A stretch of 64,000 bases of DNA from Nodosilinea sp. P-1105. GTDB taxonomy: Bacteria > Cyanobacteriota > Cyanobacteriia > Phormidesmidales > Phormidesmidaceae. Location of the stretch: the NCBI RefSeq assembly GCF_012911975.1, contig NZ_SMDQ01000015.1, positions 1 to 64,000 of the forward strand. Reading direction: 5' to 3'. Below, one piece after another: positions 9,457 to 25,110 of the stretch. The stretch's first letter is position 1, and each line of letters starts with the position of its first letter. The position numbers and the translations under genes are program-made. Below the pieces are notes generated by a model. That model made no database searches. It had not been told where the DNA came from and saw nothing but the letters and a program-made list of their open reading frames with translations.

Positions 9457-9513
9457 GGAGGGACAGGACCGTTACCAGCAATTCCCATTGTAACGATCTC
9501 GCAACCCCCTCCC

Positions 9514-10719
9514 TCATAAACCTGGCCGACTTGCCTGATCTATCAGCCGTAAGCGCGATCGCCCCTGTAAAGGCAGTGGCACTGGCGTCGTCTCTAGATT
9601 GATTTCCCGGGCGGCTCGCACCAGCAAGGCCGCTGCCGCCAGACTAGCCACCATCGAACTGCCGCCATAGCTCAGCATGGGAAACGGTAGCCCAGTGGTC
9701 GGCAAAACCCCAGTGGCCACCCCCATATTGAGCAGGGACTGCCCCACTAACACCACAGTTGCCCCTACCGCCACCAATTGGTGCAGGGGCTGGGTCAAGC
9801 GGAGGGCAACCACCATAGCCGTTGAGGCATAGACCGCCAACAACAGCAGTAATACCAAACAGCCCATAAAGCCGAATTCCTCAGCAAACACCGCAAAAAT
9901 AAAGTCAGTGTATTGAATCGGCAGGGAATAGAGCTTTTGTTGGGAAAGGCCAAATCCCTGCCCCCATAACCCACCAGAGCCAATGGCTAGCAAACTTTGA
10001 ATCAGCTGATACCCCTGATTGCCCGGATCAGCCCAAGGATTTAGAAACGACACAATCCGTTGTCGCTGGTAAGTCTTGATGCTGACACTGACCACCGCTG
10101 CCATACTCCCGCCGAGGGCGGTCATAGTGATATAGCGGTAGGGCATCCCCGATGCTAGGGCAATCAACCAAAGGGTGAGACCGCATACCGCCGCTGTACT
10201 TAAATTAGGCTGCACCAAAATTACAGCCAAGACGGTCACAAAAATACTCAGCCAGGTCAGCCGAGTACGCCATGACAGCTGGTGCCAACGACCAAATAAC
10301 CTTGCCCCCTGTAGCACCAAGCAGGGCTTGATCAATTCTGAGGGCTGAATCATGAACGGACCGAGGGGTAGCCAACGGGTGGCCCCATTTACGGTTACCC
10401 CCAAGGCCGGAATCAATGTCAGACAAACCAGGCCCAAAACAATCAGCAGCACTGTACCCGACAACTTGAGCAGCTGGTCAAGGGAGGTATGCACAATCCG
10501 GTTAAACACCACTAGCCCCACCCCAACCCAAAGCATTTGGATCAGCACATAGTGCAGCCCATAGCCCCGCTCGGCAATGGAGACAGAGTAGGATGCGGAA
10601 AATAAGACCAGAAGACCGATACCCAACCAGAGAAACGTCAACCAGCGCAGCCAGCGTGCCTCCGCAGACCACTGACTAACCGTCGGATCTATCCATGGCA
10701 CGATATGAGTCACGTTCAC
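9514..10719 (-). CDS. ftsW: cell division lipid II polymerase FtsW
   Basis: A SEDS-family peptidoglycan polymerase acting at the division septum, about 401 residues with around ten helices. The family signature is clear: FLNPWADPGNQGYQLIQSLL, then GSGGLWGQGFGLSQQKLYSLP, and near the end TTGLPFPMLSYGGSS. RodA shares this fold. Sequence and length favour FtsW, but a RodA role cannot be excluded by eye. I prefer the GTG at 10719 because GAGGT lies 8 bases upstream; an ATG at 10782 would add 21 residues. It is followed 57 bp later by ccdA on the same strand. Confidence 0.88.
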   Translation of the reverse strand: MNVTHIVPWIDPTVSQWSAEARWLRWLTFLWLGIGLLVLFSASYSVSIAERGYGLHYVLIQMLWVGVGLVVFNRIVHTSLDQLLKLSGTVLLIVLGLVCLTLIPALGVTVNGATRWLPLGPFMIQPSELIKPCLVLQGARLFGRWHQLSWRTRLTWLSIFVTVLAVILVQPNLSTAAVCGLTLWLIALASGMPYRYITMTALGGSMAAVVSVSIKTYQRQRIVSFLNPWADPGNQGYQLIQSLLAIGSGGLWGQGFGLSQQKLYSLPIQYTDFIFAVFAEEFGFMGCLVLLLLLAVYASTAMVVALRLTQPLHQLVAVGATVVLVGQSLLNMGVATGVLPTTGLPFPMLSYGGSSMVASLAAAALLVRAAREINLETTPVPLPLQGRSRLRLIDQASRPGL

Positions 10720-10913
10720 CCTGGTGTACCTCTGCAATGTCACGCCTATTGCCCATGCGGCATCGTTCCAGCCAGTGGACAAAAGTGGGCCAAGTCAATA
10801 TCAAGGGTCAAGTATAGTCGAGGCGCGTCAGAACAACACATCGGATTTCTGAGGGGACAGCCGTTGCAGCACAACGACTTGTGGCGGCTATTTCAAGACA
10901 AATCGGCCAAAGC

Positions 10914-10940
10914 AAAAGAGGGCCCCTGGCGGTACCCTCT
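10914..10940 (-). terminator. rho-independent terminator after apcC
   Basis: On the minus strand AGAGGG pairs with CCCTCT across a 12-base loop and is followed by TTTTGCT. It lies about 70 bp after the apcC stop and before ftsW on the same strand, so it probably ends the apc operon transcript. Confidence 0.6.
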
Positions 10941-11007
10941 CCCTGTCCTGGCTGCAATTCCGCAGCTAGGGTCGATGCTGATTAATGAGTTTGTCGATTG
11001 CCCAAGG

Positions 11008-11211
11008 TTAAAGCAAGCCAGTATTAGCCCCTTGGCGACCTGTAGCTAGCTCGACCTTGACGATTTTACCGCCCATTTTTTGAATCCGCTGTTGCTCACT
11101 GAACCAATTGTCGTAGGGTACTAGCTTGGTAAAAAAAGTATTTTGTAGTTCCCGCTGGGTCCGAATTCTGGTTTGGCTCGGGACACAAGCCGTAATCTTA
11201 AACATGCGCAT
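11008..11211 (-). CDS. apcC: phycobilisome core linker protein ApcC (LC7.8)
   Basis: A 67-residue small linker capping the ends of allophycocyanin cylinders. It has the exact family length and the family start MRMFKITACVPSQTRIRTQR. The Arg/Lys-rich CpcD-like fold follows (IQKMGGKIVKVELAT). A frame upstream to 11265 is not part of the protein. It is the last gene of apcA-apcB-apcC, 249 bp behind apcB, a spacing often used in cyanobacteria to give a separate or processed apcC message. Confidence 0.96.
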   Translation of the reverse strand: MRMFKITACVPSQTRIRTQRELQNTFFTKLVPYDNWFSEQQRIQKMGGKIVKVELATGRQGANTGLL

Positions 11212-11460
11212 GGCAGAAAACGCTCCTACTATCTCAACGGTGGATAACAATACGATGACCCACAACCACCCTCAAAGGCCACAATGGCATCGCAGCCTGC
11301 AAGTCTCAGCTAAACACTGAAAAGCCAGAGTCCAAAGCCAATGTCACAGACCCTAGGTAGACAATACAGCCTCACCTCTTGTCTCTAACACTCGCTTCTG
11401 ACCCTGGCTAACAGATACCTCGACTCAGGGCCGAAGTGGCAACCCTCACTCAGGGAGAGC

Positions 11461-11946
11461 CTAGCTCAAGCCAGAGGAGATGTAGTCGAAGTAAACGCCC
11501 ATTTCCTTGCCAGCGTCAGCACCCACCAGGCTAGAGGTGACTTCTTTCATGGCTTGGATAGCATTAACAGTGGCACCGATGGGCACCCCTAGGGAGTTGT
11601 AGGTTTCCTTTAGGCCATTCAACACTCGCTCATCCAGGATGGAGGGATCCCCAGCCAGCATGGCGTAGGTGGCATAGCGCAGGTAGTAGTCCAAGTCGCG
11701 GATGCAGGCTGCATAGCGACGAGTGGTGTACATGTTGCCACCAGGACGGGTGATATCAGAGTACAGCAGGGACTTAGCCACAGCTTCCTTAACAATTTCA
11801 GCGGCGTTGGCGCTGATGGTGGTAGCGGCTCGAACCCGCAGTTCACCGGTCTGGAAGTAAGCCTTCAGCTTATCCAGAGAGGAGCCGTCCAGGTACTTGC
11901 CCTGCACGTCGGAAGAGTTAATAACAGAGGTAATTGCGTCTTGCAT
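11461..11946 (-). CDS. apcB: allophycocyanin beta subunit
   Basis: A 161-residue globin-like biliprotein. The phycocyanobilin-binding cysteine lies in [20 protein letters not shown]. The N-terminus [20 protein letters not shown] and the C-terminus DYISSGLS are family-typical. With ApcA it forms the alpha-beta monomers of the phycobilisome core trimers. Its start is 63 bp after apcA. The Asn near residue 71, which is methylated in this family, lies in [11 protein letters not shown]. Confidence 0.97.
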   Translation of the reverse strand: MQDAITSVINSSDVQGKYLDGSSLDKLKAYFQTGELRVRAATTISANAAEIVKEAVAKSLLYSDITRPGGNMYTTRRYAACIRDLDYYLRYATYAMLAGDPSILDERVLNGLKETYNSLGVPIGATVNAIQAMKEVTSSLVGADAGKEMGVYFDYISSGLS

Positions 11947-12009
11947 GGTGAAGCTTCCTTAGAACTGACGTAATCTCAACAACGAATCGACGGTATGGGG
12001 TAGCCTATG

Positions 12010-12495
12010 CTACTGCATAGCGCCGACCACATAGTCGAAGTAAGAAGCCGCTTCAGCAGCATCTTCGCTAGAGAGCAGAGAGGTAGCCACGCTCTTCATC
12101 GAACGTACGGCCTCAGCTACAGCGGGGATGGGAGTACCCAGGGAGTTGTACATCTCGCGCACGCCCACCAAACCAATTTCTTCAATCGGGGTGACATCAC
12201 CAGCAACCACACCATAGGTGATTAGGCGCAGATAGTAGTCCATGTCCCGCAGGCAGGTAGCGGTCATTTCTTCACCGTAGGCATTGCCACCGGGAGAAAC
12301 AATATCAGGGCGCTTTTGGAACAACTGATTGCCGGCTTCTTTAACAATCCGCTCCCGGGACTCGGTCAGCACTTGGGCGATGCGCAGACGACGCTCCCCA
12401 GAGGTTACAAACCCTTTGATGCGATCTAGTTCGCCGGGGCTGAGGTAACGAGCCTCAGCATCAGCATTCACGATTGACTTCGTGACAATACTCAT
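12010..12495 (-). CDS. apcA: allophycocyanin alpha subunit
   Basis: A 161-residue biliprotein. The chromophore cysteine is in [20 protein letters not shown]. The start [20 protein letters not shown] and the end DYVVGAMQ match ApcA. It is the first gene of apcA-apcB-apcC and follows apcE on the same strand after 373 bp, the usual cyanobacterial order. The ribosome site GGAGGAATCC lies just before the ATG. Confidence 0.97.
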   Translation of the reverse strand: MSIVTKSIVNADAEARYLSPGELDRIKGFVTSGERRLRIAQVLTESRERIVKEAGNQLFQKRPDIVSPGGNAYGEEMTATCLRDMDYYLRLITYGVVAGDVTPIEEIGLVGVREMYNSLGTPIPAVAEAVRSMKSVATSLLSSEDAAEAASYFDYVVGAMQ

Positions 12496-12868
12496 TGATG
12501 GATTCCTCCGAAAAATATAACCAGATGTCTATGAAACTGGCATTCATGGTCAAATGGCTGATCTGAACGAATCACCCAGGCTCAGCCGCCTTCCCGATTT
12601 ATTGTCCGGTATTGCGTAAGCCTTCTTGAAACTGACGACATATTTTGTAACAGTCTTCCTCAGGTTCTCTAGCTATTGCCCCTAAAGGGATCCGGAGTTA
12701 AATCAGCATAAAAGCAGCCACTAAATCAACCCTGACCTAGAGACTGCTTTTAATATTTTGTTACTCTGCTTGCTGCCCCTCGGCCCAGGTATCAGCCTAA
12801 TGATGTCGCTAGGGCAGAGGGATACATCGCTGATCAAGCGGTCAGCGATCATAGCAAGCTAACAGGCT
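12496..12868 (-). promoter_or_regulatory. apcE-apcA intergenic region with stem-loops
   Basis: 373 bp between apcE and apcA, which must carry the apcA leader and probably its promoter. In the direction of transcription there is first an 8-bp stem ATCGCTGA/TCAGCGAT (12826-12849). A second stem, AAAAGCAG/CTGCTTTT, follows at 12710-12751 and ends in a short T-run, as in a weak terminator or attenuator. Such a site would let apcA-C be transcribed in excess of apcE. That role is inference, and I could not identify a convincing -35/-10 pair. Confidence 0.4.
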
Positions 12869-16812
<3,944 letters not shown>

Positions 16813-17283
16813 GTGGCTTCAACACCCCCCGATTCCACCACTGATATTCAAGATGATGATTCGGCTCAGGGCTTAGATAACCAGAGTGAGGTAGTCGTTC
16901 TGCCTCCTGCTTCTGATACGGCCATGGAAGAGTATTACCGGCTTCAGCAAAATTTGCTGATTTGTACGCTGGTATTTAGTGCATTCATATGTGTAAGTGT
17001 ATGGATTGCGTATTCTTTGCATATTGCTCTCAATTATTTAATTGGAGCGTGCGCTGGTGTGGTTTACTTGAGGATGTTGGGCAAAAATGTCGCTAGCATC
17101 GGGCGTGGCCAAGCAAGGGCAGGAAGCGGTCGGTTAGCTGTTTTCGTCGGCTTGATTTTGGTGGCGACTCAGTGGCAGCAACTTGAGGTGGTGCCAGTTT
17201 TTTTGGGTTTTTTAACCTATAAAGCGGCTCTAATCGCTTATACCCTGTGGACGGCTGTCCTTCCTGGGCAATATGTCGATTGA
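16813..17283 (+). CDS. atpI: ATP synthase operon protein 1 (AtpI/Atp1-like)
   Basis: A small membrane protein (156 residues from the GTG at 16813) that heads cyanobacterial atp operons and is thought to help assemble the c-ring. The conserved part starts [20 protein letters not shown] and has about four helices, including [20 protein letters not shown] and [20 protein letters not shown]. Before it stands an acidic, Ser/Thr-rich tail of about 37 residues. The GTG at 16813 has AAGGA upstream. A GTG at 16747 without a ribosome site, or the ATG at 16924 giving 119 residues, are alternatives. The name follows the uncI/atp1 convention, not the older use of atpI for subunit a. Confidence 0.8.
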   Translation: MASTPPDSTTDIQDDDSAQGLDNQSEVVVLPPASDTAMEEYYRLQQNLLICTLVFSAFICVSVWIAYSLHIALNYLIGACAGVVYLRMLGKNVASIGRGQARAGSGRLAVFVGLILVATQWQQLEVVPVFLGFLTYKAALIAYTLWTAVLPGQYVD

Positions 17284-17345
17284 TAATTCCTCAGCTTAGC
17301 ACGTTTTTCCAGGCAAGTTTTGCGGAAAGTTTTGGTTTGGTAGAG

Positions 17346-18095
17346 ATGGCACTGGATATGTCTATATTTCCTCCCCTGCCCTTGGCAAAGTTAGAAGTTG
17401 GTCAGCACCTCTATTGGCAAATTGGCAACCTTAAAATACATGGTCAAGTTTTTTTGACCTCATGGTTTGTGATTGCTGTGCTGATATTGGTATCAATTCT
17501 GGCTACCCGCAATATCCAGCGGATCCCGACAGGCATGCAAAACTTCATGGAGTATGCCCTGGAGTTTATTCGCGACCTCGCTAAGAACCAGATCGGAGAG
17601 AAGGAGTATCGGCCTTGGGTGCCATTTGTTGGTACGCTTTTCCTGTTTATCTTTGTCTCTAACTGGTCTGGTGCGCTCATTCCCTGGAAGTTGATTCATC
17701 TATCCTCTGGTGAATTAGCCGCTCCCACGAATGACATCAATACGACGGTAGCGCTAGCTTTGCTGACATCCTTGGCTTATTTCTATGCTGGCTTTAGCAA
17801 ACGTGGGTTGGGATACTTTGCCAAATACATTGAGCCAACTCCCATCCTCCTGCCGATCAACATTTTAGAAGATTTCACCAAGCCCCTCTCTCTGAGTTTC
17901 CGTCTGTTTGGAAACATTCTGGCCGATGAGTTAGTGGTTGCTGTATTAGTTTTGCTGGTCCCTCTCTTCGTTCCCTTACCAGTCATGATCTTAGGGTTAT
18001 TTACCAGTGCAATTCAGGCGCTGATCTTTGCAACCCTAGCAGCTGCTTACATCGGTGAGTCTATCGAGGGACATGGTGCAGAAGAGCATGAGTGA
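17346..18095 (+). CDS. atpB: ATP synthase subunit a
   Basis: The proton-channel subunit of membrane Fo, 249 residues from the ATG at 17346. The family-typical N-terminus [20 protein letters not shown] is present. The essential arginine lies in the helix [20 protein letters not shown]. The C-terminal helix [19 protein letters not shown] is also conserved. A frame extends upstream to 17247, overlapping atp1, but does not resemble the family. The ATG at 17358 is another possible start. In cyanobacterial literature this gene is often called atpI. Confidence 0.94.
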   Translation: MALDMSIFPPLPLAKLEVGQHLYWQIGNLKIHGQVFLTSWFVIAVLILVSILATRNIQRIPTGMQNFMEYALEFIRDLAKNQIGEKEYRPWVPFVGTLFLFIFVSNWSGALIPWKLIHLSSGELAAPTNDINTTVALALLTSLAYFYAGFSKRGLGYFAKYIEPTPILLPINILEDFTKPLSLSFRLFGNILADELVVAVLVLLVPLFVPLPVMILGLFTSAIQALIFATLAAAYIGESIEGHGAEEHE

Positions 18096-18201
18096 CCTTG
18101 AATAGAGGCATTCAGTTTCGTCAGCTGATGCGTCAGGTTTCCATCAGCTGAGTTGGCCCCTAGGCCACATTGACAGAGACGCTCCCATGCGTTGTCTATG
18201 A

Positions 18202-18489
<288 letters not shown>

Positions 18490-18598
18490 ATCGGTTCAGC
18501 AGGGAAGGGGAACCTCCTTCCCTGCCCTTCTTTAAAAGTAATTACGAGTTTTACCGTGTTTAAATCCCCCTTGGGTTGCGGGAAGTGGGAGAAAAGTA

Positions 18599-19081
18599 AT
18601 GAATTTGGTTTGGTTGTTGGCTGTTGAAGCCGTAGAAGAGGGTGGCGGTGGGCTGTTTGACCTAGACGCAACTCTGCCGCTGATGGCGGTGCAGTTTGTG
18701 ATCTTAGCTGTGGTGCTCAACGCTTTGTTCTATAAACCGCTAGGTCAGGCTATTGATGAGCGTGACGGCTATATCAGTAGTAATAAGGTAGATGCTGCCG
18801 AGCGCTTAGCTAAGGCTGAGAAAATTGCTCGGCAATATCAGCAAGAGTTGGCCGAGAGTCGTCGTCAGGCCCAGGCCGTGATTGCTGAAGCTCAGGAGGC
18901 TGCTCAAAAAATTGCCGCTCAAAGTATGGCTGAGGCGCAGCAAGAAGCCCAGGCTCAGCGCGAGCAAACCCAGCGGGAACTGGATGAGCAGAAGCAGCAG
19001 GCGATGGCATCCCTAGAGCAGCAAGTGGATGGGTTAAGTCGCCAAATTGTCGATAAGCTACTGAGTTCTGTAGGGGCTTAA
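18599..19081 (+). CDS. atpF2: ATP synthase subunit b'
   Basis: A 160-residue peripheral-stalk subunit. After a short acidic N-terminus a single helix ([20 protein letters not shown]) anchors it, followed by a long Ala/Gln/Glu-rich coiled coil (residues about 60-155). Photosynthetic bacteria have two unlike b subunits, b' and b, that form a heterodimer. This one, lying before b, is b'. It is named atpG in plastid-style nomenclature. Confidence 0.95.
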   Translation: MNLVWLLAVEAVEEGGGGLFDLDATLPLMAVQFVILAVVLNALFYKPLGQAIDERDGYISSNKVDAAERLAKAEKIARQYQQELAESRRQAQAVIAEAQEAAQKIAAQSMAEAQQEAQAQREQTQRELDEQKQQAMASLEQQVDGLSRQIVDKLLSSVGA

Positions 19082-19164
19082 GGGGACTCCGCTAGAGTTT
19101 CTTTGATTCCACAGGTTGGCTGGGTAATAAGGTGTCACCAGCGTCGTTGACGGATAGTGAAGAT

Positions 19165-19686
19165 ATGATTACTGGTTGGTTTCTAGCAGAAGAGGGAGGA
19201 GTTGGTCTTAATTTCGATATTCTTGAGACCAACCTAATTAACCTCATTATTGTTCTGGGCGTTCTCTTCTATTTTGGACGCAAGTTTTTGGGTAAAACCC
19301 TGTCCACTCGTCAGTCGACGATTGAAGAGGCCATCGTTGATGCTGAAACGCGCAAGCAAGAGGCTGCTGCAGCTCTGGCTGAACAGCAGCAAAAGTTGGC
19401 TCAAGCTCAGGAAGATGCCAAGAAAATTGTGGCCGATGCTGAGCAAACGGCAGCTCGTACCAGAGAGAGTATTTTGGCCCAGGCTGAAATTGATGTGGAA
19501 CGGATGAAGACAAATGCGGCCCAGGATTTAAGCTCTCAAGAAGCGAAGGTAATGCGCGAGTTACAACAGCGCATTACGGCTTTGGCCCTAGAGCGCTGCG
19601 AAGCAGAGTTGCCGAATCGGCTTAACGATGATGTGCAAAGACGTTTGGTTGACGCTAGTATCGCGCGGTTGGGAGGACAGTCATGA
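19165..19686 (+). CDS. atpF: ATP synthase subunit b
   Basis: The second peripheral-stalk subunit. A membrane helix (ILETNLINLIIVLGVLFYFG) is followed by the conserved GRKFLGKTLSTRQ and a long charged coiled coil to the C-terminus. I prefer the ATG at 19165 (MITGWFLAEEGGVG, 173 residues), whose hydrophobic start fits the family. A GTG at 19132 would add 11 residues but has no clear ribosome site. The stop overlaps the delta start by 4 nt (ATGA), indicating coupled translation. Confidence 0.94.
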   Translation: MITGWFLAEEGGVGLNFDILETNLINLIIVLGVLFYFGRKFLGKTLSTRQSTIEEAIVDAETRKQEAAAALAEQQQKLAQAQEDAKKIVADAEQTAARTRESILAQAEIDVERMKTNAAQDLSSQEAKVMRELQQRITALALERCEAELPNRLNDDVQRRLVDASIARLGGQS

Positions 19687-20240
19687 AAAATGGCACTGTA
19701 AGTTCTGAAATCACTGCGCCTTACGCCCAGGCGCTTATGTCCATTGCCCAGGATAATAATGTCACGGATCAGGTGGGTGCTGAGGCAGCTGAGCTTTTAG
19801 ATTTGTTGGATAGCAGCGAAGATCTCCAGCAGTTTTTAGCTAATCCGCTGGTGGAAACTGAGGCTAAGAAAGCGGTGCTGAGGCAAATTGCTGAGGGTTC
19901 TGTCAGCCCCTTTGTCCTGAGCTTTTTACTACTTCTAGTCGATCGTGGGCGCATTCCCATGGTTGAAGATATTCTACGGCAGTACCAGGCTCTGTTGCGA
20001 GAGTTAAATCAAACGGTGCTGGCAGAAGTCACGTCTGCGGTGGATCTATCTGAAGAGCAGAGATCTGACATTAAGGCCCGGGTAGCCGGGTTTACCAGTG
20101 CCCGTGATGTGGAGTTGTCGGTTCAGGTCGATCCATCGTTGTTGGGTGGTTTAATTGTGCAGGTTGGGTCTCAGGTGATTGACGCTAGCTTGAAGGGCCA
20201 GCTCCGTCGTATTGGTTTGCAGCTGTCCGCTGCGACTTAA
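19683..20240 (+). CDS. atpH: ATP synthase subunit delta
   Basis: A 185-residue subunit linking the peripheral stalk to the top of F1. The N-terminal helical domain contains PYAQALMSIAQDNN and LQQFLANPLVETEAKKAVL. The C-terminal signature is VDPSLLGGLIVQVGSQVIDA. Its ATG overlaps the end of atpF. It is called atpD in plastid-style naming. Confidence 0.96.
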   Translation: MKNGTVSSEITAPYAQALMSIAQDNNVTDQVGAEAAELLDLLDSSEDLQQFLANPLVETEAKKAVLRQIAEGSVSPFVLSFLLLLVDRGRIPMVEDILRQYQALLRELNQTVLAEVTSAVDLSEEQRSDIKARVAGFTSARDVELSVQVDPSLLGGLIVQVGSQVIDASLKGQLRRIGLQLSAAT

Positions 20241-20284
20241 GATTCAGGGTTTCGTTTCCGTTGTCATATTTGTCATCGTTGTAA

Positions 20285-21823
<1,539 letters not shown>

Positions 21824-21901
21824 CCTTGCCTGCCTTGACGCCAACCTTTCTAAGTCTGTTGTTAGAAGGGTTGGCGCTTCGATTACCGCTGAGGACACAT
21901 A

Positions 21902-22852
21902 ATGGCTAACCTGAAAGCAATTCGAGACCGCATTAATTCTGTCAAAAATACTCGAAAGATTACAGAGGCCATGCGCTTGGTGGCTGCGGCCAAGGTGAGA
22001 CGGGCTCAAGAGCAAGTGATTGCTACTCGGCCCTTTGCTGATCGCCTGGCGCAAGTCTTGTATGGCCTCCAAAGTCGCCTCAAGTTTGAAGAAGCTGACT
22101 TGCCACTACTCAAGCAGCGAGATGTTCAAAGGGTTGCGATTCTGGTGATTTCCGGCGATCGCGGCCTGTGTGGCGGCTACAACACCAATGTAATTCGTCG
22201 GGCTGAGCTACGGGCCAAGGAGATTGCTAGCGAAGGGCTAGACTATCGCTACATTCTGGTGGGACGTAAGGCGAATCAATACTTTAAGCGTCGAGAGCAG
22301 CCGATTGAGGCGTCTTTCATTGGGATGGAACAAATTCCGACGGCGGATGAAGCGTCGCGGATTGCTGACGAACTGCTGTCGCTGTTTCTGTCAGAAGAGG
22401 TGGATCGGGTGGAATTAGTGTATACCCGGTTTGTTTCTCTGGTGAGTTCACGCCCCGTAGTTCAAACCTTGCTACCTTTGGATCCTCAAGGTTTGGAAGC
22501 ATCTGATGACGAAATCTTCCGCCTAACCACCCGGGGTGGGGCATTTGAAGTAGAGCGGGAAAAATTACCAGCTCAAGCGCCTGCGTCTTTTCCCCAGGAC
22601 ATGCTGTTTGAGCAAGATCCGGTGCAAATTCTGGATGCGCTCCTGCCCCTGTATTTGAACAATCAGATTTTGCGATCGCTGCAAGAGTCGGCTGCGAGTG
22701 AGCTAGCGGCTCGGATGACGGCGATGAATAACGCCAGTGACAATGCCAAAGAGCTGGCTAAGACTCTGAACTTGACCTATAACAAGGCTCGGCAGGCGGC
22801 TATTACCCAGGAAATTCTGGAAGTCGTCTCTGGTGCCAATGCTCTTGGTTAG
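21902..22852 (+). CDS. atpG: ATP synthase subunit gamma
   Basis: The 316-residue central shaft of F1. The N-terminus [20 protein letters not shown] and the C-terminal helix [20 protein letters not shown] form the coiled-coil rotor. Between them lies the Rossmann-like domain starting [17 protein letters not shown]. The insert near residues 195-235 ([20 protein letters not shown]) is the photosynthetic-type gamma insertion. As usual in cyanobacteria it lacks the regulatory Cys pair of plant chloroplasts. It is the last gene of this operon and is called atpC in plastid-style naming. Confidence 0.97.
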   Translation: MANLKAIRDRINSVKNTRKITEAMRLVAAAKVRRAQEQVIATRPFADRLAQVLYGLQSRLKFEEADLPLLKQRDVQRVAILVISGDRGLCGGYNTNVIRRAELRAKEIASEGLDYRYILVGRKANQYFKRREQPIEASFIGMEQIPTADEASRIADELLSLFLSEEVDRVELVYTRFVSLVSSRPVVQTLLPLDPQGLEASDDEIFRLTTRGGAFEVEREKLPAQAPASFPQDMLFEQDPVQILDALLPLYLNNQILRSLQESAASELAARMTAMNNASDNAKELAKTLNLTYNKARQAAITQEILEVVSGANALG

Positions 22853-22946
22853 GGTTGGTGAGTTGCCCATGCTATTGACCATGAATTTTGGGGCACTCCA
22901 GGACATAACCCTAGAATCTGCACCCACGTCCTAGTTCTACTCAGCG

Positions 22947-22992
22947 AAATAACAGCAAAAGCCCCCAATATTGGGGGCTTTTGCTGTTATTT
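22947..22992. terminator. bidirectional terminator, perfect 46-bp palindrome
   Basis: A perfectly self-complementary 46-bp sequence with 23-bp arms centred on AAT/ATT. The GC core AGCCCCC/GGGGGCT is flanked by A-rich and T-rich arms. It lies between the convergent atpG (plus) and the DUF2996 gene (minus). Each direction gives a GC stem followed by TTTTGCTGTTATTT, so it can stop both transcripts. Confidence 0.9.
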
Positions 22993-23026
22993 GAATATAT
23001 CGGTCCACCACAGCCCATTCGGGGGC

Positions 23027-23554
23027 TCAATTGCGGGTTAACCACTTCTGAGCGTTGAGCCGCTGCACAGTGTACAGCACCATTAAATCCAAGTTGACTC
23101 TACGCTCATCCCCCATGAACTGTTCAATGGTACTGGGTTGAGACCCTTTGTCAGCAAAATAAAATACCTTGGAACTCTTGATGTCGTCTTTGGTAAAGGC
23201 AATATTGAACTGGCGATCGCCCCCTTGCCACTGCCCTTGAACATGCCAATACGGTTCTGAGTCATCGATGCCAATGACAGCTAGGGGGCGCTGATCCAAG
23301 CTGAGCTGGATATCATCAATACCTTCCTCCTGCAAGGCTGATTGCAGGGACGGAAAGAAGTGCTCCTGAATAAACTCAGGGAAGGGCTTATCTTCCACCG
23401 GAGGCGGCTTTTCCTTCTTTTTCGCCTGGGCTTTAGCCGCTGGTTTTGTATCCCCCTGAGAGGAATCCCCCTTGGCAGAGTCAGCCTTAGGGGCGGGGGT
23501 AGTCTGGTTAGCATTAGACTCGGAAGCAGACTTAGACGTTTTTTCGTCGACCAT
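23027..23554 (-). CDS. DUF2996 family protein
   Basis: A 175-residue protein of a family found mainly in cyanobacteria and of unknown function. The first 55 residues are a low-complexity Lys/Ala/Pro/Ser tail (KPAAKAQAKKKEKPPPVEDK). The conserved domain begins PFPEFIQEHFFPSLQSAL and contains PYWHVQGQWQGGDRQFNIAF. It ends with VLYTVQRLNAQKWLTRN. There is no signal peptide or membrane helix, so it is probably cytoplasmic. It is convergent with atpG. I assign no function. Confidence 0.8.
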   Translation of the reverse strand: MVDEKTSKSASESNANQTTPAPKADSAKGDSSQGDTKPAAKAQAKKKEKPPPVEDKPFPEFIQEHFFPSLQSALQEEGIDDIQLSLDQRPLAVIGIDDSEPYWHVQGQWQGGDRQFNIAFTKDDIKSSKVFYFADKGSQPSTIEQFMGDERRVNLDLMVLYTVQRLNAQKWLTRN

Positions 23555-23777
23555 AGGGAGAAAACCCTGAACACATCAAGAATAACAATGACCCCTGGGA
23601 AAGATTGGGTCCAAGCCCCAGTGCCCCATTCAGCTTAGCCGGAAAGTTGCCAGCCTGACTGGAAAGCAGGGGGTAGTGAAGCCACGATTCTTTCTCATAC
23701 TAGAGGAAAGGCTTTCAAAAAGCATCCCAAATTGCAGCGCGGCACCCCAGACGCTTTCAGAGGTCAAAAGCATACAG

Positions 23778-23845
23778 ACCAAGCCCAGTTCAAGATCTGG
23801 AGGTTTCCCACGGGCAGAATCCAGGGCTGGCCTTGGCTCTGGTTT
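23778..23845. repeat. dispersed palindrome family A, copy 1
   Basis: An imperfect palindrome of about 68 bp beginning ACCAAGCCCAGTTCAAGATC and ending near CTTGGCTCTGGTTT. It is related to the copies at 28222-28298, 37863-37929 and 58931-58992. It lies between the DUF2996 gene and gmd, in a 325-bp interval with no gene. It is more diverged from the consensus than the last two copies. Confidence 0.65.
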
Positions 23846-23879
23846 AATCTACTGGCGCTTGACCTCTGGGTTTCTGTCC

Positions 23880-24950
23880 TTAGGGGGCTAGATTCAGGAT
23901 GGCTTTACGAATGGTAGCCGTATTGTCAGTGTTCTGTCCCTGAGTTACCGGAACGCCCACGGCCTCTAAATCAGCATCAACCATCAGCGTTACCAATTCC
24001 TCAAAAGAAACGCTGGGTTGCCATCCCAATTTTTGGTTAGCTTTGCTGGCATCACCAATCAACAGTTCCACTTCGGCCGGGCGTAGATAGCGGGGGTCAA
24101 ACTCAACATAGTCATGCCAGTCAAGGTTGACATGGTGAAAGGCCAGGTCTAGGAATTCTTTGATGGAGTGGGTTTCGTTGGTGGCCACCACATAGTCGTC
24201 GGGCTGATCTTGCTGGAGCATCAACCACATCGCTTTGACATAGTCTTTGGCGTAACCCCAGTCTCGTTTGGCATCGAGGTTGCCCAGGTACAGTTTTTTT
24301 TGCTGTCCGGTGACAATCCGGGCTACGGCACGGGTGATTTTGCGGGTTACAAAAGTTTCTCCCCGGCGCGGCGACTCATGGTTAAACAGAATGCCATTGC
24401 AGGCAAACAAGTTGTAAGACTCGCGGTAGTTCACCGTTTGCCAGTGGGCGTACACCTTGGCACAGGCATAGGGGCTGCGGGGGTAAAACGGTGTGGCTTC
24501 GGTCTGGGGAATGGTTTGTACTTTGCCAAACATCTCTGACGACCCAGCCTGGTAAAAGCGCACCTCTAAATCAGTCCGGTGTTGATAGTCACGAATCGCT
24601 TCTAAAATCCGCAGGGTGCCCATACCGACTGAATCGACAGTGTACTCTGGCGAATCGAAGCTGACCCGCACGTGGGATTGAGCGCCCAAATTATAAACTT
24701 CGTGGGGTTGGACCTGCTCTAACAGGCGCCGCAGCATCGTGCCGTCAGTCAGGTCGCCATAGTGCAAGAAGAGCCGCGCATTTTCGTTGTGCGGGTCAAC
24801 GTACATATGGTCAATGCGATCGGTATTAAAGGTGGAGGTACGGCGAATAATGCCATGAACCTCGTACCCTTGGTCTAGCAGCAACTCTGCTAAGTACGAA
24901 CCATCTTGACCAGTAATGCCGGTGAGCAGAGCTCGCTTAGACTGAGTCAT
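23880..24950 (-). CDS. gmd: GDP-mannose 4,6-dehydratase
   Basis: An extended short-chain dehydrogenase converting GDP-D-mannose to GDP-4-keto-6-deoxymannose, the precursor of GDP-L-fucose and related sugars for envelope polysaccharides. The NADP-binding motif is [20 protein letters not shown]. The catalytic region contains GSSEMFGK and the Tyr/Lys pair [28 protein letters not shown] is diagnostic of Gmd. It has 356 residues from the ATG at 24950 (AGGT just upstream). The frame continues to 25061 but that extension is unlike the family. The partner fucose synthase (fcl/wcaG) is not next to it. Confidence 0.93.
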   Translation of the reverse strand: MTQSKRALLTGITGQDGSYLAELLLDQGYEVHGIIRRTSTFNTDRIDHMYVDPHNENARLFLHYGDLTDGTMLRRLLEQVQPHEVYNLGAQSHVRVSFDSPEYTVDSVGMGTLRILEAIRDYQHRTDLEVRFYQAGSSEMFGKVQTIPQTEATPFYPRSPYACAKVYAHWQTVNYRESYNLFACNGILFNHESPRRGETFVTRKITRAVARIVTGQQKKLYLGNLDAKRDWGYAKDYVKAMWLMLQQDQPDDYVVATNETHSIKEFLDLAFHHVNLDWHDYVEFDPRYLRPAEVELLIGDASKANQKLGWQPSVSFEELVTLMVDADLEAVGVPVTQGQNTDNTATIRKAILNLAP

Positions 24951-25110
24951 ACCTGAATGCCCAAAGAACAGTTGACGGGAGATTAATGATCGATTAACCC
25001 ATAGATTAATCAATTCTGGCAGTATAGACCTGAAAATGCAGCTGGTTAACCACAAATTCATACCACATCAAAGAGACAGGAGTATGGCCCAGACAGTTCC
25101 AGGGCATCTG

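Noticed and set aside
17247-17345. N-terminal extension of ATP synthase subunit a
   Set aside because: It overlaps atp1 and is unlike subunit a; family-like sequence begins near 17346.
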